Shown: positions 1 to 7,286, counted from the first letter of the stretch. The stretch is DNA of 8,795 nt from Clostridiales bacterium (GCA_012523875.1 JAAYSW010000033.1:1-8795); one strand, 5' to 3'. Made by a program: numbers and translations. The notes: a model not told the origin generated them from the letters alone.

Positions 1-2442
1 AGCATCAGCTAGTGGAGCCTCATCTTCCATATAACCAGCAACCCATGCAAGTGCCACGTTCCAGTTGATTGTACATTCGTTAACTGACCAAGCCTCAACG
101 TGATCTAGGTAGCAAAGCTGTGGCTCTTTTGTGCCAACCTTATATCCTGCACCCTTAATCCATGGGTCCTGCATAGCAGAGTTTGGTCCACCTGATAATA
201 CACCCGCAGGAGCTAGTGGGAATGAGCTGTCAATCTGACCTGACCACCATCTATGGTGTGGATTTTTAATAGCATTAGTACCATAACCTGTTACATATGA
301 GTTATCCATTGGATTACGTCCCATGATATAGTCCATAGCTGTTGTAACACCACTTAGGTATTTTGTTTCGCCAGTTGCATCATAAGCATAAGCTAATGAA
401 ATAGCGTTGTTAACTACGAATGAGTTTGAACCCCAGATATATCCATCAAAGTCTAAGCCTAAGTTCATTTTTGATGCAGCAAATGGTAAACCATATCCTT
501 GTTTATCTTCAAGTTCTAAGAATTTATCGCCAGTAGCAGCAATATTTTTTTCTATTGTAGCTACTTCTGCTTCAGATAGAACATCTGGATTCAAGAATAA
601 TGAAAGAGTTCCTAAGCTTGATACGTTACCCCAGTTGAATGAACCAATTGAGCCCTCATCTTCTCCGCCGTCTAGGCTTGAAAGCATAGCTAAATTGAAT
701 TCTGAAGCATTCATATCTGACTTGTAAGCCTCATCGCCTGTTGCGATATATAGTTCACAAGCTGCCCAGTAGAATTCGTCTGTTGCATCGTCGTCACCGT
801 AAGGACCACCACCGCCAGCGATGTTTTCAAATGGTGCATACTCATTTGGATATGCTTTTGCAGCTGTATAAGCTGATTTAGCTGCTGCTAAGCACTCATC
901 CGCAAATGTTGAGTCAATATCTTTCCATAGACGATATGATTGTGCCGCTGTTGCAGCAAGGTTTAATGTTGCCTGTGTTGTTGGAGGTAGAATTACACGA
1001 TCCATTTCAGCTGTAGCATCTGCTGGAGAAATAGCCAAAGCTGTCCACTTTACATCATGTACCTTGTGATAAACCAAGCCTGAGTATGTGCCAGATTTAA
1101 TTTGCATTTTTAGCATGAATTCCATTTGATATCTAGCTTCATCAAGTAGATCAGGATATCCATTTGAATTCTCAGGAATTGATAGTTTCCCATCAGCATA
1201 TTTATCAGCAAAGCCGTTTACTAAAGCTCTTTCGTATTGGTTTTGCATTGTCCATGCTGAGATACCACCGTTAACTACATATTTACCATGGTCACCAGCA
1301 TCATACCAACCGCCAGTAGTATCCACGCTACTACCTGTAACTATACCGTACTTACTGCCTGTATCTGGGTTAACGAATGCGATAGGAGTTGCAATGTCTG
1401 ATGTGTGTCCAGCTGCACGAGCCAAACTATTTGCATCACCACTTGTTATGTATTTACTTTCAATTGCCATAGCACTTCTGTTTTGGTAGAAATAGTTTAA
1501 GGAATCTCTTAATAGACCGTCATAAACCCAATCACCAATATTAAATGTATAGCTTTCTTTATCACCAACAAATAATTGATAGTCAGTTCCTGGCACATCA
1601 AATTCAGTAAAGTCTATAATTTGAACATAGTCACCTGAATCAGGATCAAACCTATAGCCAGAAGTTTTTCCTGAATAAGCTACTGTGCCTGTTGCATCCT
1701 TTAATTCAAAGTCTAAAGCAGCTGATTCGCCTTCTTTAACAACAACTGTAGCTTGTTTCTTTAGTGATGGATAATATCCAACTTGGTTTACAAGAACTTC
1801 TTTGCGAATATATGGATCCTCATGCACGTACTTATTACTTGGATCTGTCAGGTCAATTAATGACATATTGTCGAAAGTAATTATTGTTCCTGGTGGAAAA
1901 CAATCCTGTGGAGTATATGGACCTGAACCACCAAGATGGAATGCCCACTCAGAAATTTTGTTTGTTGTTTCTGCTGTAAATGTTTCGGATACAACACTTT
2001 TTTGACCAGCTGTTAGTGGTCTCATCTGCCAGTTATTGTTCCAATATTCTTCTGTACCATCCATATTACCAATCTTTGTGTAATATTGACCACTATTGCT
2101 TGCTGTAATTTCCCATGAAACCTTGTATTGATGTCCAGCAATAATGTTTAAGCCTCTATGACGGAATTGAACATCCCATCTGTCCTCGCCGCCCCTTGAA
2201 GCACCACCTGGATTGATAATTTCGATCGTATAAACACCGTTGTCAATCTCAAAATCGAGCTTTCCTGCGGTATTTTCACATGTGTGCCAAGGCAATCCTA
2301 TGCCCTCATTAAAGTCTGTCTGCCCAAGCATCTGTGCGGAAGCATTAATAGATGTTGGAAAGTTTGTTGCCATTGAACCAGCCACGACAGAAAATGCCAT
2401 CAAACCAGCAATAACAACACTGCTAATCTTTCTTTTTATCAT
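1..2442 (-). CDS. Secreted GH9 cellulase with CBM4 and Ig-like domains (3' end outside window)
   Basis: Extracellular family 9 glycoside hydrolase that cleaves beta-1,4-glucan by inversion. The frame is open for all 814 visible codons, from ATG at 2442 to the window edge with no stop, so the C-terminus is missing. The start follows AGGAGGG by 5 nt. Residues 1-36 are a signal peptide (MIKRK, hydrophobic core, ASA|Q). Residues ~40-200 are a CBM4-type domain (GIGLPWHT, RWDVQFRHRGL). Residues ~213-296 are the CelD_N Ig-like domain (KEVLVNQVGYYP). The GH9 catalytic domain runs ~303-805, with DAGD at 381-384 (general base), NPHHR at 727-731 and catalytic acid E789 in WSVNE. This is the order known from Clostridium thermocellum CbhA/CelK and R. 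cellulolyticum Cel9E, many of them cellobiohydrolases. Exo versus endo action cannot be decided from the sequence. The visible end (EDEAPLADA) looks like the start of a linker, so a dockerin or another CBM probably follows outside the window. The gene has its own promoter. Confidence 0.95.
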   Translation of the reverse strand, partial: MIKRKISSVVIAGLMAFSVVAGSMATNFPTSINASAQMLGQTDFNEGIGLPWHTCENTAGKLDFEIDNGVYTIEIINPGGASRGGEDRWDVQFRHRGLNIIAGHQYKVSWEITASNSGQYYTKIGNMDGTEEYWNNNWQMRPLTAGQKSVVSETFTAETTNKISEWAFHLGGSGPYTPQDCFPPGTIITFDNMSLIDLTDPSNKYVHEDPYIRKEVLVNQVGYYPSLKKQATVVVKEGESAALDFELKDATGTVAYSGKTSGYRFDPDSGDYVQIIDFTEFDVPGTDYQLFVGDKESYTFNIGDWVYDGLLRDSLNYFYQNRSAMAIESKYITSGDANSLARAAGHTSDIATPIAFVNPDTGSKYGIVTGSSVDTTGGWYDAGDHGKYVVNGGISAWTMQNQYERALVNGFADKYADGKLSIPENSNGYPDLLDEARYQMEFMLKMQIKSGTYSGLVYHKVHDVKWTALAISPADATAEMDRVILPPTTQATLNLAATAAQSYRLWKDIDSTFADECLAAAKSAYTAAKAYPNEYAPFENIAGGGGPYGDDDATDEFYWAACELYIATGDEAYKSDMNASEFNLAMLSSLDGGEDEGSIGSFNWGNVSSLGTLSLFLNPDVLSEAEVATIEKNIAATGDKFLELEDKQGYGLPFAASKMNLGLDFDGYIWGSNSFVVNNAISLAYAYDATGETKYLSGVTTAMDYIMGRNPMDNSYVTGYGTNAIKNPHHRWWSGQIDSSFPLAPAGVLSGGPNSAMQDPWIKGAGYKVGTKEPQLCYLDHVEAWSVNECTINWNVALAWVAGYMEDEAPLADA

Positions 2443-2447
2443 GTTTT

Positions 2448-2454
2448 CCCTCCT
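2448..2454 (-). promoter_or_regulatory. Ribosome binding site of the CBM4-GH9 gene
   Basis: AGGAGGG lies 5 nt before the ATG at 2442-2440. This near-perfect Shine-Dalgarno sequence fixes the start ahead of a typical signal peptide. A 14-bp AT palindrome sits 8 nt upstream of it (2463-2476). Confidence 0.9.
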
Positions 2455-2462
2455 GATAACCT

Positions 2463-2499
2463 TATAAAATTTTATATAACCAAGAGCAACTCACCCTTG
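2463..2499 (-). promoter_or_regulatory. Leader hairpins upstream of the RBS
   Basis: Two structures are visible in the leader transcript. CAAGGG (2499-2494) pairs with CTCTTG (2486-2481) across a 7-nt loop with one G-U pair. The perfect 14-bp palindrome TATAAAATTTTATA (2463-2476) follows it, close to the Shine-Dalgarno sequence. A further 8-bp hairpin lies earlier in the leader (2555-2562 with 2574-2581). They do not match any riboswitch class I recognise. A role in mRNA stability or translation control is possible but unproven. Confidence 0.35.
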
Positions 2500-2612
2500 T
2501 ATTATAAACAGATATGTAGTTAAGGCACTCGTTTTTCTTACTCAACAACTTTTATTTATTGTATTAAAAATAAACAATAAAAGCACCGATAATAAATATA
2601 TTTCTATTATCT

Positions 2613-2641
2613 ATTATAATATAATAACACAAAAATGTAAA
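2613..2641 (-). promoter_or_regulatory. Sigma-A-like promoter of the CBM4-GH9 gene
   Basis: The -35 hexamer TTTACA (2641-2636) and a perfect -10 TATAAT (2618-2613) are separated by exactly 17 bp. The predicted transcription start is near 2606, which gives a leader of about 165 nt before the ATG at 2442. The background is AT-rich, so chance -10 matches are common, but correct spacing with five of six -35 bases makes this the best candidate between the two GH9 genes. Confidence 0.7.
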
Positions 2642-2661
2642 GAGTTTTTTAAAAATTTAGT

Positions 2662-2708
2662 AAAATAGCATATATATTGTTTTGATTCATTAGTTATTAT
2701 GCTATTTT
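2662..2708 (-). terminator. Possible weak terminator after the GH9-CBM3c-dockerin gene
   Basis: A perfect 11-bp inverted repeat (AAAATAGCATA at 2708-2698, TATGCTATTTT at 2672-2662) encloses a 25-nt spacer about 70 nt downstream of the stop codon. The descending arm ends in TTTT, and a further TTTTT follows at 2655-2651. The stem is AT-rich and the loop long, so it would be a weak intrinsic terminator. Its position between stop codon and next promoter fits that role. Confidence 0.4.
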
Positions 2709-2779
2709 CCATATTGCATTAACTTTTAATTCATAATTCATTAACATTTAACCTCAAGTTAATTTAACATATTTATTTA

Positions 2780-5155
2780 TTACACCCTTGGTCCTAAATC
2801 TTCCTCTGTAATTTGGTGAACTAATCGTTTCGCAATTTGCATATTATCAGCCATATCTAACCTATCATCATATAGGCAATTAGCATTTTCTTTTGCTGTT
2901 GGAGAAAGATCAATTACACCAACTAGATATTTGTTAAATTCAATTACGTCACTAATCCTCACTGCTCCATCAAGATTAACATCACCGTAAAGAACCTCAT
3001 CCCAGTTGATTTCCTCTTCGCTATCTTTAGTTGTTGTTACTTGAGGCGTTTCTTCCGAAATTGTAGTAGTAATATCAGTAACATCCCCCCCATCGGTAGT
3101 AGTATCAGTACTAATAGGGGTTTCGCTGGGTGTGGTTGTTTCAGATGTTTCCCCTGTAGTGGTTGTTTCACTAGTCACAATGGGTTCAGTTGTTACAGTC
3201 GTCTCTACTGGTCGCTGATCAGATGCAGTCGTTCCATCAGGTTCTGTTCCATAAATCAGCTTATCACCATCATACATAGTTATCCTATCTGTAATATTCA
3301 TTACATTTCCAGGTTCAAGACCAATGTATGAATAGTCGTTTGTTGGATCCCAGAAGTTTGTTCCACCCGGTACTGATATTCTGAATTGTAATTCTAATTG
3401 ATGCTCTGATTGACCAATTGGTGCTAAATGTGAACCATCTGGATAGGTGATTTTAACATAATAGATGGTGCCATCATATTTTATAGGTGCAGATATTTGT
3501 GTATCCCCCACCTCATCATAGCCAGTTTTTATTTCTATATCTTCTAACCCATAACCTGCTTCAAAAACTTCTGATAAATCAAAATAATAATTATAGGAAA
3601 GATCAACAATTACTCTTGCAGGCCATGCAGAGTGGTTTGTTGCTAATACTTTTAATTCTGTAAAAGTATCACTAGCTTGATTAATCCCAGCTTCTATATA
3701 GAACTCAGGACCATCTGGCACTTCCTCCACAGGGAAATCTTCAAGTGGTACGCCACCGTATTTTGACACCATTTTACATAATAATGCCGTATAACCAGCA
3801 TTGTAATCTGTCGCTACCTCGTTGTTTACATAGTTCTGCACATCATCTGTATAGCTGCCATCTTGACCAGGACCCCCAACCAATGCACCATACAACACAT
3901 GTCTATGATATGGTGGATCTATATCCTTATCGGACCATGAACCTTGCGATGTCCTATGATGTGGACGTTGTGGTGGATTTTTACCGAATCCAACTACAAA
4001 ACTTCTATCCAGAGGATTATCACCAAGTGCATAATTAATCTGCGTTTCAGCAAATGTTGTATATCTATCTATTAATGCCTCATCATCAATATAATCGCTC
4101 CAAACTACTGCTAGGAACGCTGTTGTAGTAGCGTATCTTAAACATCCCCATGAGTCAAGCCATGCAAGCCCTCCTTCAATATGTTTAACTTCTCTCCCAC
4201 CATAACCAACACTCCAAAAATCTAAATGTTTCTGAAATTGTTTTATATATTCTGGTTCACCTGTTGATCTAGCATAGAGAAGCATAGCACCTTGCATAAC
4301 ATCATCCCAACAATGTGCCCATGTGAATTTTAATTCAGTCGATTGGTTTTCACGCTGTAAATTTGGAATGTATGAAGTCGCTTTGTCTAGATAGGCATTA
4401 TCATCAGTTGCTATATACAACCAATTAGATGCCCAGAATAACTCATCCCAAAAGCCACTCCAAGAATCATAAAATCCTGCTGCTTCTGTATATGATTCAT
4501 CACTTCTTACCGTATCAGCTAATTCAAAAAGACTTTTTGCATGCTTAATATATGTATCAGTCTTATCTGATCTGCCTTTCAATGCTGCTGCACCAGCTGC
4601 CAATGCTGCTGACATTTCCCCAACAACACATGATGCGTCACAAGTATAATATGGTCTTACTCCCATCTCAAGTTCAACCATTTCAGCTGCTCCCCACCAT
4701 TTGTGATCCCTTTGACCATCTCCAATTTGATACACAACTTTATCGCCTAAATCACATGCCACCAAATAGTCAAGTATAAATTCTAAGTTTCTTTCCAATA
4801 CCTCCCTTTGTCCTGACGCCTCAATTCCATCGCCATATTCATACAATCCCCATGCTAACATTGCAGCTGTATATGCCATAGGAAGGTTGAATTTAACATG
4901 ATCCCCTGCATCATATAATCCACCAGTTACATAATCACTCATAGTGGAATCTGCACGCCAGCTTACCATATTCCATTCTGGTAAAGGGCCAGCTTGCTGG
5001 GCTTCATAAAAAAACATTGATTTCTGAAGTGCTTCTACATAGTTGTATTTTCCATTAGAAGTTGCTAATACATCTGTTGTTTGCTTATTTATAGGCATGG
5101 ATAGCGTACCTATTACTAAAGCTGATGCAATAATTAAGCTTAGAATCTTTTTCAA
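2780..5155 (-). CDS. Secreted GH9-CBM3c-dockerin cellulase (putative processive endoglucanase)
   Basis: A 791-residue extracellular cellulase predicted to be cellulosome-bound. Residues 1-31 are a signal peptide (MKKIL, hydrophobic core, VLA|T). The GH9 catalytic domain is ~36-466, with DAGD at 82-85 (general base), PHHR at 398-401 and catalytic acid E446 in NNEVATDYNAG. A CBM3c-type module follows at ~481-640 (GPEFYIEAGIN, AWPARVIVDLSYNYYF). A Thr/Ser/Glu-rich linker spans ~641-720. A type I dockerin occupies ~721-785, with first loop GDVNLDGAVRISD and a divergent second loop near 759-770. The catalytic-CBM3c pairing is that of processive endoglucanases such as T. fusca Cel9A and R. cellulolyticum Cel9G. 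In that type CBM3c feeds a glucan chain to the active site and does not anchor strongly. The start is TTG: TAA lies immediately upstream in frame, AAGGAGG sits 8 nt before it, and the next in-frame Met is residue 20, inside the signal peptide. The gene has its own promoter, downstream of the transporter terminator. Confidence 0.96.
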   Translation of the reverse strand: MKKILSLIIASALVIGTLSMPINKQTTDVLATSNGKYNYVEALQKSMFFYEAQQAGPLPEWNMVSWRADSTMSDYVTGGLYDAGDHVKFNLPMAYTAAMLAWGLYEYGDGIEASGQREVLERNLEFILDYLVACDLGDKVVYQIGDGQRDHKWWGAAEMVELEMGVRPYYTCDASCVVGEMSAALAAGAAALKGRSDKTDTYIKHAKSLFELADTVRSDESYTEAAGFYDSWSGFWDELFWASNWLYIATDDNAYLDKATSYIPNLQRENQSTELKFTWAHCWDDVMQGAMLLYARSTGEPEYIKQFQKHLDFWSVGYGGREVKHIEGGLAWLDSWGCLRYATTTAFLAVVWSDYIDDEALIDRYTTFAETQINYALGDNPLDRSFVVGFGKNPPQRPHHRTSQGSWSDKDIDPPYHRHVLYGALVGGPGQDGSYTDDVQNYVNNEVATDYNAGYTALLCKMVSKYGGVPLEDFPVEEVPDGPEFYIEAGINQASDTFTELKVLATNHSAWPARVIVDLSYNYYFDLSEVFEAGYGLEDIEIKTGYDEVGDTQISAPIKYDGTIYYVKITYPDGSHLAPIGQSEHQLELQFRISVPGGTNFWDPTNDYSYIGLEPGNVMNITDRITMYDGDKLIYGTEPDGTTASDQRPVETTVTTEPIVTSETTTTGETSETTTPSETPISTDTTTDGGDVTDITTTISEETPQVTTTKDSEEEINWDEVLYGDVNLDGAVRISDVIEFNKYLVGVIDLSPTAKENANCLYDDRLDMADNMQIAKRLVHQITEEDLGPRV
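3085..3091 (-). repeat. Seven-G homopolymer in the linker before the dockerin
   Basis: Seven consecutive G on the coding strand encode part of the linker (Asp-Gly-Gly-Asp, residues 688-691). It is a conspicuous run in an AT-rich gene. Loss of one G would lead to a stop about 16 codons later, and gain of one to a stop about three codons later. Either change removes the dockerin and leaves the catalytic domain and CBM3c intact. Confidence 0.6.
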
Positions 5156-5163
5156 TTAAAATT

Positions 5164-5170
5164 CCTCCTT
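5164..5170 (-). promoter_or_regulatory. Ribosome binding site that fixes the TTG start
   Basis: AAGGAGG is a full Shine-Dalgarno sequence, 8 nt before TTG at 5155-5153. No ATG or GTG in frame lies at a usable distance, and an in-frame TAA directly precedes the TTG. The site therefore supports TTG initiation for the GH9-CBM3c-dockerin gene. Confidence 0.9.
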
Positions 5171-5198
5171 ATATTTTTCAGTAATACTTTACATATTA

Positions 5199-5227
5199 AT
5201 GCTATATCACATTAACAAATTTGTCAA
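5199..5227 (-). promoter_or_regulatory. Promoter of the GH9-CBM3c-dockerin gene with overlapping dyads
   Basis: A perfect -35 TTGACA (5227-5222) is followed after 17 bp by TAGCAT (5204-5199), a 4-of-6 match to the -10 consensus. The predicted start is near 5192, leaving a leader of roughly 37 nt. The -35 lies in a 16-bp near-palindrome, TTGACAAATTTGTTAA (5227-5212, one mismatched pair). The -10 is enclosed by a second dyad, TTAATG-N8-CATTAA (5215-5196). Such dyads are placed where a repressor would block RNA polymerase. No catabolite-responsive element is evident. Confidence 0.65.
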
Positions 5228-5310
5228 GCTTTTTATAAGATTATCTGATGTTTGCAGCTCATTTTTGTACATAATATCGTTTTTTTAAACTTTTTATTAT
5301 GCAATAAGAT

Positions 5311-5345
5311 AAAAAAATACAGCAAGCATAATGCTTACTGTATTT
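5311..5345 (-). terminator. Intrinsic terminator of the transporter operon
   Basis: The arms 5345-5331 and 5329-5315 are complementary over about 13 bp with one G-U pair and a small ATAAT loop. They are followed on the transcript by seven T (5317-5311). The structure starts 16 nt after the stop codon of the second permease and before the promoter of the next gene. This is a classic Rho-independent terminator and separates the transporter operon from the GH9 gene. Confidence 0.88.
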
Positions 5346-5361
5346 AAAAGTCTTTGTAAAA

Positions 5362-6240
5362 TTATTCCTTAACACCACCAAGAGCAACACCCTCGATAAT
5401 ATATTTGGAAAGTATAAAGTATACCACAATTAAAGGAACTATTGAAAGTGCAATCCCCATATATACCATGCCGTAATCAGTATATCTATCTGAACTTAGA
5501 GTATTAATCATCATAGGGAGCGTATACTTTTCAGTGCTCGTAATAATCATACTCGGTGTGAAGAAGTTGTTCCAGTTAAATATAAATGCAAATATAAGCT
5601 GTACTGACATCGCTGGCTTCAACATAGGTATTCCTATTGTTAAAAATGTACGGAACTCACTTGAACCATCTATTCTTGCCGCCTCTACAATATCTAGAGG
5701 GAATGATGATTTCATAAACTGTCTAATAAAAAATACTGTTGCAGGAGCTGCCATTACAGGCACAATTAACGGTACATATGTGTTAAAGAAACCAAGCCTA
5801 ATCATAAATCGTACAAATCCAATCGCTGAAACCTGAGTTGGTATCATAAGAACTGCAAGTATAAATGTAAAAGCTGGACCCTTTAGTTTAAAATCATATA
5901 CAACCAATGCATATGCTGTAAGAGCTGAAATAAAGACTGAAAGTAACGATGATGAACCTGCAATAATAAAGCTATTCTTAAAACCAGTTAACGCATTAAA
6001 TCCATCTAAAGCTATTAGCTTTTTATAGTTAATTATCGTTTGATCCCCTGGAATTAAAGTTGCTCCGTTAAGAATCTCAGAAGTATTTCTTGTTGCATTA
6101 ATAATTAAAAGATATATTGGCAACAGACATATAACCGCCAAAATTACGCATATAACAGTAATTATCAATGACCTTATCCTTAGATTAGTATTGTAATTAT
6201 CTTTAATTTTATAATTATCTTTCATCGAATTTTTACTCAT
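5362..6240 (-). CDS. CUT1 sugar ABC transporter permease (MalG/UgpE-like)
   Basis: A 292-residue inner-membrane permease, of usual length for the MalG/UgpE branch of carbohydrate-uptake (CUT1) importers. About six membrane segments are visible near residues 24-48, 89-115, 122-146, 153-172, 208-230 and 258-282. The EAA loop that contacts the ATPase is clear at 186-210 (EAARIDGSSEF, ending IPMLKP). The chosen ATG overlaps the stop of the upstream permease as ATGA, which indicates translational coupling. The Shine-Dalgarno sequence is weak: only a run of six G (6254-6249) sits 8 nt upstream, inside the end of the upstream gene. The hydrophilic N-terminus carries a small tandem repeat (KDNYKIKDNY). 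The protein should pair with the upstream permease to form the channel. Substrate is inferred as cellodextrin or another beta-glucan oligosaccharide from the flanking cellulases. Confidence 0.93.
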   Translation of the reverse strand: MSKNSMKDNYKIKDNYNTNLRIRSLIITVICVILAVICLLPIYLLIINATRNTSEILNGATLIPGDQTIINYKKLIALDGFNALTGFKNSFIIAGSSSLLSVFISALTAYALVVYDFKLKGPAFTFILAVLMIPTQVSAIGFVRFMIRLGFFNTYVPLIVPVMAAPATVFFIRQFMKSSFPLDIVEAARIDGSSEFRTFLTIGIPMLKPAMSVQLIFAFIFNWNNFFTPSMIITSTEKYTLPMMINTLSSDRYTDYGMVYMGIALSIVPLIVVYFILSKYIIEGVALGGVKE

Positions 6241-7286
6241 AATCCAAGCCCCCCGTAACCTTTTTTAGCAGCTGCTTGTTTTCTGAGCTTTTTAATATAT
6301 TTCTTGTTGGCAATTTCATCCTTATCACGATTTATGAAGAATACAATTGAACCTAGTGCTGCTGTAATTACAAATAAAACTACAGATGCTGCACCCGAGT
6401 GACCTGTGTTCTTAATTCTACTCTCCATATAAATTTGATAAATAAATGTAGCTATTGTTTGAGTACCTGGTGAACGATTAGTGCCAGGATTAAATAAATA
6501 TGGAATATCAAACATCTGCATTCCACCAATTAACGATGTAACTAGTGTAAACAATAAAATTGGCCTTAATAGTGGGACTGTTACTCTGAAGAAAACTTGT
6601 CTGCTATTAGCACCGTCTATATTTGCTGCCTCAAAAAGTGATGGGTTAATTCCAGCAATACCAGACATCAATAGAATCATTGTATTACCAAACCACATCC
6701 ATGTTTGAATGCCTGCAATTAATGTTCTTTTTAATTTCATATCTGCTAAAAATTGAATGGGCTTGTCAATCCATCCTAAGTTTAATAATGTGTTGTTTAC
6801 AATTGAGAAGCTATCATTACTAAACATTTTTAACGCTAAAACAGCTACACTAGCTGCTGTAATTATGTTAGGCATATACATTACAACCTTAAATATACCT
6901 TTACCAGGAATCTTAAGTTTTGCATCAGTAAACCATACCGCTAAAAGCATTGAAAGACATATTTGTGGGAAAAAGTTCATAATCCAAATCTTAAAAGTAT
7001 TACCTAATGCTCGAGAGAAAGCTTCATTCATTCCAGCGTGAGTATAATAATCTTTTGCTCCCTTAGTAGCCGTTGTTAGTATATGTCTATAGTTTTCTAC
7101 ACCTACAAACTCACCCTCATATATAATTGCTTCCTTAGAGTTGTTTTTTTCAAAACTATACTTTATGGTGTTTACTAATGGATAAAAAGAGAATATAAAG
7201 TATATTAGAAAAAATGGTATTATAAAAATGTATCCATATTTTGCGTAGCTTACATGTTTAATCCTTCTTTGTGCATTAGAGGCCAT
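6237..7286 (-). CDS. CUT1 sugar ABC transporter permease (MalF/UgpA-like)
   Basis: A 349-residue inner-membrane permease, first of the pair. Hydrophobic segments lie near residues 18-41, 99-121, 131-153, 187-213, 239-262 and 298-318. The EAA loop is at 219-242 (EAANIDGANSRQVF, ending VPLLRP). The long segment between the first two membrane spans (~42-98) would face outside, where the binding protein docks. The C-terminal tail is basic (KKYIKKLRKQAAAKK) and ends in a Gly-rich stretch whose codons make the six-G run ahead of the next gene. The start ATG at 7286 is preceded by AGGAG at 7303-7299, a rather long 12-nt spacing, with no alternative start in frame nearby. It follows the binding-protein gene after 108 bp that hold a large hairpin. 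No ATPase gene is adjacent, so a shared ATPase of MsiK/UgpC type is the usual expectation. Confidence 0.93.
   Translation of the reverse strand: MASNAQRRIKHVSYAKYGYIFIIPFFLIYFIFSFYPLVNTIKYSFEKNNSKEAIIYEGEFVGVENYRHILTTATKGAKDYYTHAGMNEAFSRALGNTFKIWIMNFFPQICLSMLLAVWFTDAKLKIPGKGIFKVVMYMPNIITAASVAVLALKMFSNDSFSIVNNTLLNLGWIDKPIQFLADMKLKRTLIAGIQTWMWFGNTMILLMSGIAGINPSLFEAANIDGANSRQVFFRVTVPLLRPILLFTLVTSLIGGMQMFDIPYLFNPGTNRSPGTQTIATFIYQIYMESRIKNTGHSGAASVVLFVITAALGSIVFFINRDKDEIANKKYIKKLRKQAAAKKGYGGLGL

Larger units (their letters stand above)
2443..2779. other. Intergenic region: terminator-like repeat, promoter and long leader
   Basis: This 337-bp, very AT-rich gap separates the two GH9 genes and I see no credible gene in it. 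Read in the direction of transcription (right to left), it holds a short region with two GTTAATG direct repeats, an 11-bp inverted repeat that may end the upstream transcript, a consensus sigma-A-like promoter, and a leader of about 165 nt with several small hairpins ending in a strong ribosome binding site. The elements are listed separately. Confidence 0.8.

Noticed and set aside
407..727. Plus-strand open frame of 106 codons
   Set aside because: It lies inside the well-supported GH9 gene on the other strand, has no ribosome binding site or recognisable protein character, and is an antisense shadow. The other plus-strand frames (for example at 1802, 2240, 3041, 3745, 4552, 5534, 6481, 6757 and 8312) were rejected for the same reason.
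2501..2506. Second TATAAT inside the leader of the CBM4-GH9 gene
   Set aside because: No acceptable -35 hexamer is found 16-18 bp upstream, so the promoter at 2613-2641 is preferred. A secondary start is not excluded.
2443..2606. Known riboswitch or T-box in the leader
   Set aside because: No conserved core motif that I recognise, such as a T-box TGGN anti-terminator element or a G-rich cyclic-di-GMP type core, is present.
2748..2762. Short inverted repeat TTAAC-CTCAA-GTTAA after the dockerin gene stop
   Set aside because: Five AT-rich base pairs without a following T run are too weak to call as a terminator.
5156..5361. Catabolite-responsive element (CRE) near the GH9-CBM3c-dockerin promoter
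   Set aside because: I looked for the usual TGNAANCGNTNNCA-type pattern on both strands and found no convincing match.
6241..6260. Frameshift at the six-G run at the end of the first permease
   Set aside because: Both permeases read through in full with conserved lengths and an ATGA junction, so the run looks like ordinary Gly codons before a coupled start and not a break.
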